A DNA stretch of 64,000 nt, from positions 708,844 through 772,843 of the forward strand of contig NZ_VOMB01000016.1 in NCBI RefSeq assembly GCF_019050325.1. The letters run 5' to 3'. The first letter of the stretch is position 1, and every line of letters starts with the position of its first letter. The notes beneath the pieces were generated by a model. The model saw nothing but the letters and a program-made list of their open reading frames with translations. It searched no databases and was not told where the DNA came from. This document shows positions 29,870-39,908 of this stretch, one piece after another. The translations under genes were made by a program, and so were the position numbers. The stretch comes from [Mycobacterium] fortunisiensis (GTDB taxonomy: Bacteria > Actinomycetota > Actinomycetes > Mycobacteriales > Mycobacteriaceae).

Positions 29870-31056
29870 GTGACTCAGAACAACCTGGCGGCGGCCGTGA
29901 AAGAAGGCGTCGCCGTCAACAAGGGCGAGTTGTTCGCCTCCTTCGACGTCAATGCCTTCGAGGTGCCGGGCGGTCGCGACGAGCTCTGGCGGTTCACCCC
30001 GCTCAAGCGGCTGCGCGGCCTGCACGACGGCTCGGCCGTCGCGAACGGTAGCGCCGGCATCACCGTGACCGAGCGGTCCGGGGTGTCCGTGGAGACCGTC
30101 GGCCGTGACGACAAGCGCCTCGGCGAGGCCGGTACGCCTGCGGATCGTGTTGCTGCCCAGGCTTTCTCGTCGTTCGAGACGGCGACGGTGGTGACGGTCG
30201 CGCGGGACACCGAGGTGGCCGAGCCGATCGAGATCGTCGTCGACGGGCCCGGTGCGGGCAAGGTCGGTTACGGGCATCTTCAGATCCGGGTGGAGGAACT
30301 GTCCCGGGCCATCGTCGTGGTCGATCTGCGCGGCAGCGGAACCTACGCCGACAATGTCGAGATCATCGTCGGTGATTCGGCCGGTCTCGGTGTCATCTGG
30401 ATCGCCGACTGGGCCGACGACATGGTCCATGTCAGTGCGCATCACGCCAAGCTCGGCAAGGACGCGGTGCTCGGACACGTCAACGTGACCCTCGGTGGCG
30501 ACGTGGTGCGTACTTCGGCCACCGTGCGGTTCACCGGCCCCGGCGGTGACGCCAAGATGCTGGGCACCTACTTCGCCGACGACGGCCAGTTCTTCGAATC
30601 GCGGCTGCTGGTCGACCATTCGCATCCGCACTGTAAGTCCGACGTGCTGTACAAGGGTGCGCTGCAAGGGGATCCGGATTCGAACAAGCCCGACGCCCAC
30701 ACGGTGTGGATCGGCGACGTCCTGATCCGGGCCGAGGCCACCGGCACCGACACCTTCGAGGTGAACCGCAACCTGGTGCTCACCGACGGTGCCCGCGCCG
30801 ATTCGGTGCCCAACCTCGAGATCGAGACCGGCGAGATCGTCGGCGCCGGGCACGCCAGTGCCACCGGGCGATTCGACGACGAGCAGCTGTTCTACCTGCG
30901 TGCCCGCGGCATCCCCGAAGATCAGGCCCGGCGCCTCGTCGTGCGCGGATTCTTCAACGAGATCATCGCCAAGATCGCTGTCCCGGAGGTGCGTGAGCGT
31001 CTGACCGCGGCGATCGAAAAAGAACTTGCCATCACCGAATCGAAAGCATCACACTC

Positions 31057-31060
<4 letters not shown>
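29870..31060 (+). CDS. sufD: Fe-S cluster assembly protein SufD
   Basis: A 396-residue SufD, paralogue and partner of SufB in the scaffold. LVDHSHPHCKSDVLYKG and ARADSVPNLEIE lie in the beta-helix core, and HASATGRFDDEQLFYLRARGI matches the C-terminal SufB/SufD signature. GTG 29870 directly follows the sufB stop without a spacer, so it depends on translational coupling. The stop overlaps sufC by 4 nt. Confidence 0.95.
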
Positions 31061-33569
<2,509 letters not shown>

Positions 33570-33573
<4 letters not shown>

Positions 33574-33911
33574 GTGATACCGCTTCTGACGAGCTGCTCG
33601 CCGATGTCGAGGAGGCCATGCGCGACGTGGTGGACCCCGAGTTGGGCATCAACGTCGTGGACCTGGGCCTGGTCTATGGACTCAACGTCGAAGAGGGCGA
33701 CGAGGGCCCGGTGGCCCTGATCGACATGACGCTCACCTCGGCGGCCTGTCCGTTGACCGACGTCATCGAGGACCAGTCGCGCACCGCGCTGGTGGGCGCC
33801 GGCCTGGTCAACGAGATCAAGATCAACTGGGTCTGGAACCCGCCGTGGGGCCCGGACAAGATCACCGACGACGGCCGCGAACAGCTGCGAGCGCTCGGTT
33901 TCACCGTCTAG
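33570..33911 (+). CDS. sufT: SufT/MIP18-family iron-sulfur assembly factor
   Basis: A 113-residue MIP18 (DUF59) protein. EAMRDVVDPELGINVVDLGLVYGL is the family hallmark, and TSAACPLTDVIEDQ carries the conserved cysteine. SufT proteins help cluster maturation or delivery. It is the last gene of the sufR-sufBDCSUT operon, in which almost every junction is a 0-4 nt overlap or abutment. Confidence 0.93.
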
Positions 33912-33957
33912 AGTGAAGCGCCAAACCTGGTCGGCCTCATACCGCGAGGATTGTGAT

Positions 33958-34218
33958 ATGGCTCCGAAACGTTTGGCTCGTCGGGTCGCCTTGACGGCCG
34001 GCGCGGCTGCCTTCGTCGGAATGGTCTCGTTGACCGCCGCCTGCGGGGAGACCACGCAGCCCCCCGAAGAATCCACCACCACCACAACAACCACCACGAC
34101 CACCACGCCGCCGGTGAAGCCGACCGAGAACTTCCCCGATTTCGGTCCGACAATGGACACCACCGGCCCCAATTCGTTCGAACCGACGGACCGAGCGCCC
34201 CGAGACCCGGGGTTCTAG
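33958..34218 (+). CDS. Small Thr-rich putative lipoprotein
   Basis: 86 residues from ATG 33958, with GAGGA about 8 bases upstream. The N terminus MAPKRLARRVALTAGAAAF is a signal peptide ending in a lipobox (LTAACG; Cys near residue 30), so the mature protein should be lipid-anchored outside the membrane. An 11-residue Thr run (40-50) and a Pro-rich tail follow. No domain is recognised. It may be a linker-type envelope lipoprotein; the neighbouring S53 peptidase is also exported. Confidence 0.65.
   Translation: MAPKRLARRVALTAGAAAFVGMVSLTAACGETTQPPEESTTTTTTTTTTTPPVKPTENFPDFGPTMDTTGPNSFEPTDRAPRDPGF
34075..34107 (+). repeat. ACN-triplet microsatellite encoding a Thr run
   Basis: Eleven successive ACC/ACA/ACG codons in the lipoprotein gene. 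Such tracts can change length by slippage; here that would alter the linker length by whole residues without a frameshift. Confidence 0.7.
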
Positions 34219-34243
34219 CACGCATCGCCGCGGAGGTCGCAGC

Positions 34244-35836
34244 GTGCGCGCCAGGTACCGGGTGCAGGCCCTGATCGCCGCGGCCGTGGTGCTGGTACCG
34301 GTGTCTGACACACCATCGCCGTCGATCTCCGATTCCAGGGCCGTCATCGACGGCCCGTACGCGTCGCTGCTCGCCGCCTCGGCTGATCTCGGTGCCGCCC
34401 ACAGCGGTGCTGTGCAGCTCACCGTCACTTTGCGCGACCACTCCCGGCCGACCGAGCTGATCAGCTGGACGGATCGCCACCACCTGTCGGTGCGCTGGTT
34501 GCCCGATCATCCGTGGGCGATCGTCGAGGGTGCGTCCCGCCGCGTGGCCGACGCTTTCGACGTCACCATCAACGAATACCGGGGCAGGCGCGGTCAGGTC
34601 TTCTATGCGTCGCCACACCAACCGCCCGTCCCGTCCGCCCTGCACGGCCAGGTCGCCGGAATCGGCCGAATCCTCGGCTACACGCCGCACCGTGAATCGC
34701 GCCCGACGATCGTGGCCCCGCTGGAGGTGCCCGATCGAGGATTGACGCCCGACGCGCTGCGAACTGCCTACAACGCCAACCGGTTGAGCACCGCGGGCTA
34801 CACCGGCAAGGGAACCACCGTGGTGATCTTCGCCTTCAGTGGGTACGACCAAGCCGACCTCGACACGTTCTCCACCCGGTACGGGCTGCCACGGTTCACC
34901 CCCGTCCTGGTGGGTGGCCAGCCGAGTGAGCCGCAAGCCGAGACCACGATGGATCTGCAGTTGGTCCACGCCATCGCACCGGATGCGCAGAAGGTGGTCG
35001 TCAACGCCCGCCCGACGCTGGAGGGTGATGGTGCCTTCGAGAAGATCGGGCAGCTGCTCGCGGCGACCGATCGCCGGTTTCCCGGTGCCATCTGGAGCTT
35101 TTCGATCGGCTGGGGGTGCGACAAGCTGTACACGGCTGCTGACCTGGCCCCGGTACGGTCCGCGCTGGCCGCTGCGCACGCCAACGGCACGACGTCGTTC
35201 AGTGCCAGCGGCGATCTTGCCGGGCTGGAATGCAAAGGGGGACAAGACTGGTCATCGCCTCCCAGCATCGACGACACCGGGTTGGATGCGGTCTCGTCGT
35301 TGCCCGAGACCACCTCTGTGGGCGGCACCACCCTGTCGACCACCGCCGATGGCAGCTGGTTGGCCGAACAAGCCTGGTTCCACATCCCGCTGTCACAGGG
35401 CAGCGGCGGAGGGACGTCGGTGTTGTTCGATCGGCCCGAATGGCAGCGCGCGGTGGCGCCCGGTGCCGATCCCGGCCGCCGCATGGTCCCCGATGTCGCT
35501 GCCGTCGCCGATCCCTTCACCAGCGCCAGAATAGTTCTGCACCAACGGAATCTGGTTGCCGGCGGCACCTCACAGTCAGCGCCGGTCTGGGCTGGGCTGA
35601 CGGCGGTGATGAACCAATATCTGCTTGCCCACGGTGGCCGGGTGATCGCAGACATCAACCCGCTGTTGTACCGCATCGCCGCGGACGCCGCGCTGCCGGC
35701 ATTCCGTGACGTCATCCTCGGCGGCAACGCCGCGTACGATGCCGGGCCCGGTTACGACCTGGTGACCGGCCTGGGCACACCGGACGTCGAAAACCTCGTC
35801 CAAGACATTCTGCTCATCCAGAAGTTGACCCAATGA
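34244..35836 (+). CDS. S53 (sedolisin/kumamolisin-type) serine-carboxyl peptidase
   Basis: A 530-residue preproprotein from GTG 34244. Residues 1-20 resemble a signal peptide. Residues about 35-160 form the pro-kumamolisin activation domain. The catalytic domain (about 165-525) keeps the Glu-Asp pair Glu233 and Asp237 in AETTMDLQ, the oxyanion Asp324 in SASGDLAG, and nucleophile Ser443 in GGTSQSAPVWAG. The calcium-binding tail has DVILGGNAAYDAGPGYD and VTGLGTPD. It is probably an exported, acid-active endopeptidase; its target is unknown. Its stop overlaps the next gene by ATGA. Confidence 0.88.
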   Translation: MRARYRVQALIAAAVVLVPVSDTPSPSISDSRAVIDGPYASLLAASADLGAAHSGAVQLTVTLRDHSRPTELISWTDRHHLSVRWLPDHPWAIVEGASRRVADAFDVTINEYRGRRGQVFYASPHQPPVPSALHGQVAGIGRILGYTPHRESRPTIVAPLEVPDRGLTPDALRTAYNANRLSTAGYTGKGTTVVIFAFSGYDQADLDTFSTRYGLPRFTPVLVGGQPSEPQAETTMDLQLVHAIAPDAQKVVVNARPTLEGDGAFEKIGQLLAATDRRFPGAIWSFSIGWGCDKLYTAADLAPVRSALAAAHANGTTSFSASGDLAGLECKGGQDWSSPPSIDDTGLDAVSSLPETTSVGGTTLSTTADGSWLAEQAWFHIPLSQGSGGGTSVLFDRPEWQRAVAPGADPGRRMVPDVAAVADPFTSARIVLHQRNLVAGGTSQSAPVWAGLTAVMNQYLLAHGGRVIADINPLLYRIAADAALPAFRDVILGGNAAYDAGPGYDLVTGLGTPDVENLVQDILLIQKLTQ

Positions 35837-37674
35837 CCGCCGAACCCGCCGAGAACGATACCGACACCGCACACTGCCGGGTGTGCCGAAGCGACGTTCC
35901 GGCCGGGATCTTCTGCGGGGTGTGCGGGGCACCGCTGTGCCCGCGCCGCGGTGACGGACCCGCCTGGCTTCGGCTGCGGTCTTACGCGGCCGCGGCAGGG
36001 GAGAGACTGCTGCGACCGGCGCCGGCGAGTTCGTTGTTTCCGCAGCTGCCGACCCCGGCCCGGACACCGTTCCGGGTCGGGTTGGCGCTTCTGCCGTTGG
36101 CTCTGATGATCGGCGCCCTGCTGCGTGCACCGGCACTGCTGATCGCGGCGGGCACGCTGGGGCTGCCGCTGTTGTTCGTCCTCTACCTGTACGACTCAGG
36201 TGCGGGTCGGGACGTACCGGACCGAATTCTGTTGGTCACCACCGGACTCGCCGTCGTGCTGGGTATCGCCTGGGCCTTGCTGACCGGCCCGAGCCTGGCC
36301 CGGGCATACAGTGTCCCGCTCGGCGACAGTGTCACGGTCTACCAGATATTTCGGCACGGTCTCGGGGTGCCGATCGGCGCGTTGATACTCGCTGTGGTGC
36401 CCGTGGTCGTAGCCCGCCTGCTGGACCGGACACCTCGGGAATCCCTGCACGGCTTCATGATCGGAACACTCGGCACGTTGAGCTTCACGGCCGCCGCCAC
36501 GGCGCCCAGGCTCGTGCCGCAGTTCACCACCGAGCTGGTGGTGCGCAATCGACCGATGCCGGGGCTCCTGGCCCAGGCCGCGATCCATGGCATGACCCTT
36601 CCGCTGTCGGCTGCGGCGGTCGGCGGCCTGGTGGGCGCCGCGCTGTGGTTCACGCAGCCGGACGGCGTTGCCCGCAGGCACCCGGGCTCGGTGCGCGTCG
36701 CGATGGCGGCGGCCGCGGCGACGGTGATCATGGTCTACGCGGTACTTGGGCTGGTCGACGTCGCGCGGGTCCCCGAGCCGGTACAGCTGGCCGTCCACGT
36801 CGCTGTGACGGTCGCGGCCTTGTATGCGCTGCGGATCGGCCTGCACCTGGCGTTACTGCACGAAGCGCACGACCCGGTCGCCACCGGGCGATCCGTGTGC
36901 TGCCCGCACTGCGGCACCGTCACGCCCGATCTGGCCTTCTGCCCGGCCTGCGGAGCTGCTGCCCGGGCGTCCTCACGCTCGTCGCGGACCCTGCGACGGG
37001 AACAGCGACCGGGCCGCACACACTCGATGGTGACACTGCCGGCGGCCTGGGGCGGCGTGATCGCGGTGACGGCAGTGGCCTTGACCGCGGTGGGCGGGGT
37101 GCTCAGCCGGCCACCGGTGCGTTACGCCTGCCCGCCGGAGTGCGGCAGCCCACCGGTGGGCGAGCCGGTGACCGCCGGCCCGCTGTTCACCGCTGCCGAC
37201 GGCCGGTTCTCGGTGTCGTACCCGGCTGCCGGCGCAGCGTATCGAGTCACCACCCGGCCGGACGGGGTGACGGCGGAATCCCTTCACGGTGATGGTGGCA
37301 CCATGCGGCTCTTTGCCCGGCAGGCAATCGGAAGCAGCCCGGTGGCCATCGCGAATTCTGTTCTTGCGCAGTCATTCCCCAATGCGAGGACCGCATACGA
37401 GATTCCCAACGCCATGGTCGGCTATCAATCGGGCTACGGCCTGGTGGCCGATTACTGGCCGCTGGGCGCCATGAGCAGTGTGGTGCACATGCGGGTGATA
37501 GTGATGGTCGCGGTGAAAGATGACCTGGCACTCATCGCCGACGCCGTCGGGCCCTATCGGGAATCCCGGCCCGGGCCCGGATCCACCAAACCGTCCGGGG
37601 TCGGGCTGGAGTTGGCGAAGGACCTGGGCCGGTACGTCAACACCTTCCGCTGGGCCGGCGATCCTGCGAGGTAA
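35833..37674 (+). CDS. Multi-pass membrane protein with two zinc ribbons
   Basis: 613 residues coupled by ATGA to the S53 peptidase. A first zinc ribbon (CRVC at 15-18, CGVC at 28-31) precedes about seven hydrophobic segments (75-350). A second ribbon (CCPHC with Cys357/Cys360, CPAC with Cys370/Cys373) follows. Then come a basic linker, one more membrane segment (about 400-420), and a C-terminal domain of about 190 residues, probably extracytoplasmic, starting at PLFTAADGRFSVSYP. No known enzyme motif is seen. A role with the peptidase, such as sensing, anchoring or regulated proteolysis, is inference. Confidence 0.75.
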   Translation: MTAEPAENDTDTAHCRVCRSDVPAGIFCGVCGAPLCPRRGDGPAWLRLRSYAAAAGERLLRPAPASSLFPQLPTPARTPFRVGLALLPLALMIGALLRAPALLIAAGTLGLPLLFVLYLYDSGAGRDVPDRILLVTTGLAVVLGIAWALLTGPSLARAYSVPLGDSVTVYQIFRHGLGVPIGALILAVVPVVVARLLDRTPRESLHGFMIGTLGTLSFTAAATAPRLVPQFTTELVVRNRPMPGLLAQAAIHGMTLPLSAAAVGGLVGAALWFTQPDGVARRHPGSVRVAMAAAAATVIMVYAVLGLVDVARVPEPVQLAVHVAVTVAALYALRIGLHLALLHEAHDPVATGRSVCCPHCGTVTPDLAFCPACGAAARASSRSSRTLRREQRPGRTHSMVTLPAAWGGVIAVTAVALTAVGGVLSRPPVRYACPPECGSPPVGEPVTAGPLFTAADGRFSVSYPAAGAAYRVTTRPDGVTAESLHGDGGTMRLFARQAIGSSPVAIANSVLAQSFPNARTAYEIPNAMVGYQSGYGLVADYWPLGAMSSVVHMRVIVMVAVKDDLALIADAVGPYRESRPGPGSTKPSGVGLELAKDLGRYVNTFRWAGDPAR

Positions 37675-37738
37675 GCCTGGTCCAAACTGTCGGTCCCCGC
37701 TGCTAAAACTGTCGTCAATTGGACGAGAGTGGAGGCAC

Positions 37739-37903
37739 ATGGGAACTGAGGTGACGGTCGTCGGCGATCGGTTGCAGTTGGGACCGGCCACCGTGTGTTT
37801 CCAGCTCATCGGGAACGGATGGCGTTCCCGGACAGCCGGAAGGAACTGCGATGAGTTCAGACGTCGACACGTTGTACGACGCATGCCTGCGCGATCTCGG
37901 TGA
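37739..37903 (+). CDS. Possible 54-residue ORF overlapping the next gene
   Basis: ATG 37739 follows GTGGAGG by 5 bases and opens MGTEVTVVGDRLQLGPATV, which looks protein-like. The frame continues 53 bases into the next gene in another phase, ending at 37903, and its last 20 residues are Arg-rich. It could be a true small gene, a decayed fragment, or a leader that couples translation. Weakly supported. Confidence 0.25.
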   Translation: MGTEVTVVGDRLQLGPATVCFQLIGNGWRSRTAGRNCDEFRRRHVVRRMPARSR

Positions 37904-38543
37904 TCCGCGGCGCTGGTTCGCGCCCCGGGGCTACCCGGATTCGTTGGCGCTGTGTGTGATCGATTCGATTTTCTCGACGGGGGCGCGGTACGCCACGGTG
38001 GAGAAGATCATCACTCGCTACCGTGGCTGTCGGGCCGCCCAGGGTGCGGATGCCGAAAACGACGGCGCTGCAGAACTTCTCCGCAATATCGATGAGCTGG
38101 GCGGGGCGGACGCGTGGGCGGCGCAGATCGGCAATCGGCGGCCCACCTCGCCCGCTGCGGGTGCGCCGCTGAAGGCCGAGGCGGTCAGGAAGGCTGCCGA
38201 AGCGCTTGTGGCTCTGGGGATTCAGACCACCGAGGAGCTGCGTGCCGCGGCCGCTGACGACGTCCGCAGGGAGGCGGCCAAGGCGGCCTGGTGCGCCATT
38301 CCGGGGCAGCGCTCGGGCATCACCTGGGAGTACACCCAGATGCTGGCCCGGATTCCCGGCGTCAAAGCCGATCGCATGGTGCTCGGGTACGTCTGCCGCC
38401 AACTCGGGGCGGTCACTGCCGACCGGGCGGCCGAATTGGTCCGGGCAACGGCCGAGAGGGCGGGCTGGGACGCGATCGACCTCGACCACGCCATCTGGCG
38501 CTTCGAATCCGGACGGCCGTATCAACGGGACCTACCGGCCTGA
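37851..38543 (+). CDS. Helix-hairpin-helix (HhH-GPD-like) protein of unknown function
   Basis: 230 residues from ATG 37851 with GGAAGGA 8 bases upstream. It is mostly helical. The segment ARIPGVKADRMVLGYVCRQL (165-185) resembles the helix-hairpin-helix of the endonuclease III/AlkA fold, and SIFSTGARYATVEKIITRYR resembles the N-terminal part of such proteins. The catalytic Lys/Asp arrangement and the 4Fe-4S cysteines of known glycosylases are not obvious. I infer a DNA-binding fold of unknown activity. A hairpin follows its stop. Confidence 0.6.
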   Translation: MSSDVDTLYDACLRDLGDPRRWFAPRGYPDSLALCVIDSIFSTGARYATVEKIITRYRGCRAAQGADAENDGAAELLRNIDELGGADAWAAQIGNRRPTSPAAGAPLKAEAVRKAAEALVALGIQTTEELRAAAADDVRREAAKAAWCAIPGQRSGITWEYTQMLARIPGVKADRMVLGYVCRQLGAVTADRAAELVRATAERAGWDAIDLDHAIWRFESGRPYQRDLPA

Positions 38544-38556
38544 CAACGGTGGGATA

Positions 38557-38604
38557 GCGCAGGCTTTCGGCGGGTACCCGGAGTCGAAAGCCTGCTGCCT
38601 GCGC
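38557..38604. terminator. Hairpin with an alternative pairing, upstream of trxA
   Basis: GCAGGCTTTCG (38559-38569) pairs perfectly with CGAAAGCCTGC (38585-38595), and the 15-nt loop contains the palindrome GGGTACCC. The left arm can instead pair as GCGCAGGC (38557-38564) with GCCTGCGC (38597-38604). There is no T-run. It lies just after the HhH gene and 52 bases before trxA, so it may terminate, stabilise or attenuate. Confidence 0.5.
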
Positions 38605-38656
38605 GGCTTGGCCATATGGTGGGAACAGGCCGCTACGCCCCGACGTTAGGACAATT

Positions 38657-39031
38657 GTGACTACGCAGGACATCACCGCAGACCAGTTCAATGACATCGT
38701 CAACGGCAACGACATCGTGCTGGTGGATTTCTGGGCGTCGTGGTGCGGGCCGTGTCGTGCGTTCGCGCCGACCTTCAAGGCCGCCTCGGAAAAGCACCCC
38801 GACGTGGTCTTCGCCAAGGTGGACACCGAGGCCGAGCAGGGGCTCGCCGCGGCAGCCGACATCCGGTCCATCCCCACCCTGATGGCGTTCAAGAAGGGCA
38901 AGTTGGTCTTCAACCAGGCCGGCGCACTGCCGCCGGCGGCGCTGGAGGACCTGGTGCAGAAGATCAAGGACTTCGACATCGACGCGGCCATCAAAGAGCA
39001 GGCCGCTCAGGGCGACGCCGAACAGGTCTGA
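38657..39031 (+). CDS. trxA: Thioredoxin
   Basis: A 124-residue thioredoxin, the length of mycobacterial TrxA (Rv1470). The redox motif WCGPC puts the cysteines at 30 and 33, with VDFWASWCGPCR upstream and the cis-proline motif SIPTLMAFKKGK. The C-terminal extension of about 20 acidic residues is as in the mycobacterial protein. GTG 38657 follows TTAGGA. The thioredoxin reductase trxB1 that I recall downstream in M. tuberculosis is not here. Confidence 0.93.
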   Translation: MTTQDITADQFNDIVNGNDIVLVDFWASWCGPCRAFAPTFKAASEKHPDVVFAKVDTEAEQGLAAAADIRSIPTLMAFKKGKLVFNQAGALPPAALEDLVQKIKDFDIDAAIKEQAAQGDAEQV

Positions 39032-39045
39032 TCGCCGGCACGCGA

Positions 39046-39051
39046 TAGCGT
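39046..39051 (+). promoter_or_regulatory. Candidate -10 box (TAGCGT), predicted leaderless echA12 mRNA
   Basis: TAGCGT is followed by 7 bases and GTG 39059. The GTG at 39050 overlaps the box and is therefore less likely to be the start. Confidence 0.45.
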
Positions 39052-39058
39052 GCTGTCC

Positions 39059-39880
39059 GTGACTGCGCAGACCGAATACGTCCTGGTCGATCGTCCCCGG
39101 CCGGATGTGGCCCTGGTGACTCTCAACCGCCCCGAGCGGATGAACTCGATGGCGTTCGACGTCATGGTGCCGCTGAAGGATGTCCTGGAAGAGCTGCGCT
39201 ACGACAACAGCGTGCGCGTCGTGGTGCTGACCGGGGCCGGACGGGGGTTCTCCTCCGGCGCCGACCACAAGTCGGCTGGATCGGTGCCCCACGTGGCCGG
39301 ATTGACCAGGCCGACGTATGCGCTGCGGTCGATGGAGATCCTCGACGATGTGATTCTCGCGCTGCGTCGGCTGCACCAGCCGGTGATCGCCGCGGTCAAC
39401 GGTGCGGCGATCGGGGGTGGGCTGTGTCTGGCCCTGGCATGTGACATCCGCGTCGCGGCGCAGGGGGCCTACTTCCGGGCGGCCGGGATCAACAACGGGC
39501 TGACCGCCAGTGAGCTGGGCTTGTCCTACCTGCTGCCGCGGGCCATTGGCTCCTCGCGGGCCTTCGAGATCATGCTGACCGGCCGCGACGTGGATGCCCA
39601 GGAGGCGGCGAACATCGGGCTGGTGTCCAGCGTGGTGGCCGAGGACACCCTGCTGGACACCTGTTACGGCATGGCGGAGCGGATGGCCGCCTTCTCCCGG
39701 CCGGGAGTCGAGTTGACCAAGCGCACACTTTGGAGTGGACTGGACGCCGCTAGTCTGGAAGGGCACATGCAGGCCGAAGGCCTGGGACAACTCTTCGTGC
39801 GTCTGCTCACCGCAAACTTTGAGGAAGCGGTTGCTGCGCGCGCCGAGAAGCGCCCCGCCGCCTTTACCGACGACAAATAA
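39059..39880 (+). CDS. echA12: Enoyl-CoA hydratase/isomerase family protein
   Basis: A 273-residue crotonase-fold protein from GTG 39059. The oxyanion-hole motifs GRGFSSGADHKSAG and NGAAIGGGLCLALACDIRVA are intact. LSYLLPRAIGSSRAFEIMLTGRDVDAQEA is family-typical. It probably acts in fatty-acid or branched-chain acyl-CoA metabolism; the substrate is unknown. Position after trxA matches echA12 of M. tuberculosis. Confidence 0.88.
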   Translation: MTAQTEYVLVDRPRPDVALVTLNRPERMNSMAFDVMVPLKDVLEELRYDNSVRVVVLTGAGRGFSSGADHKSAGSVPHVAGLTRPTYALRSMEILDDVILALRRLHQPVIAAVNGAAIGGGLCLALACDIRVAAQGAYFRAAGINNGLTASELGLSYLLPRAIGSSRAFEIMLTGRDVDAQEAANIGLVSSVVAEDTLLDTCYGMAERMAAFSRPGVELTKRTLWSGLDAASLEGHMQAEGLGQLFVRLLTANFEEAVAARAEKRPAAFTDDK

Positions 39881-39908
39881 GACGACAGATATCTAGGAGG
39901 ACCGCAGC

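Noticed and set aside
28409..30853. Minus-strand frame of over 800 codons across sufB and sufD
   Set aside because: sufB and sufD are unmistakable on the plus strand; the antisense frame is low-complexity (His/Asp/Val/Gly) shadow coding.
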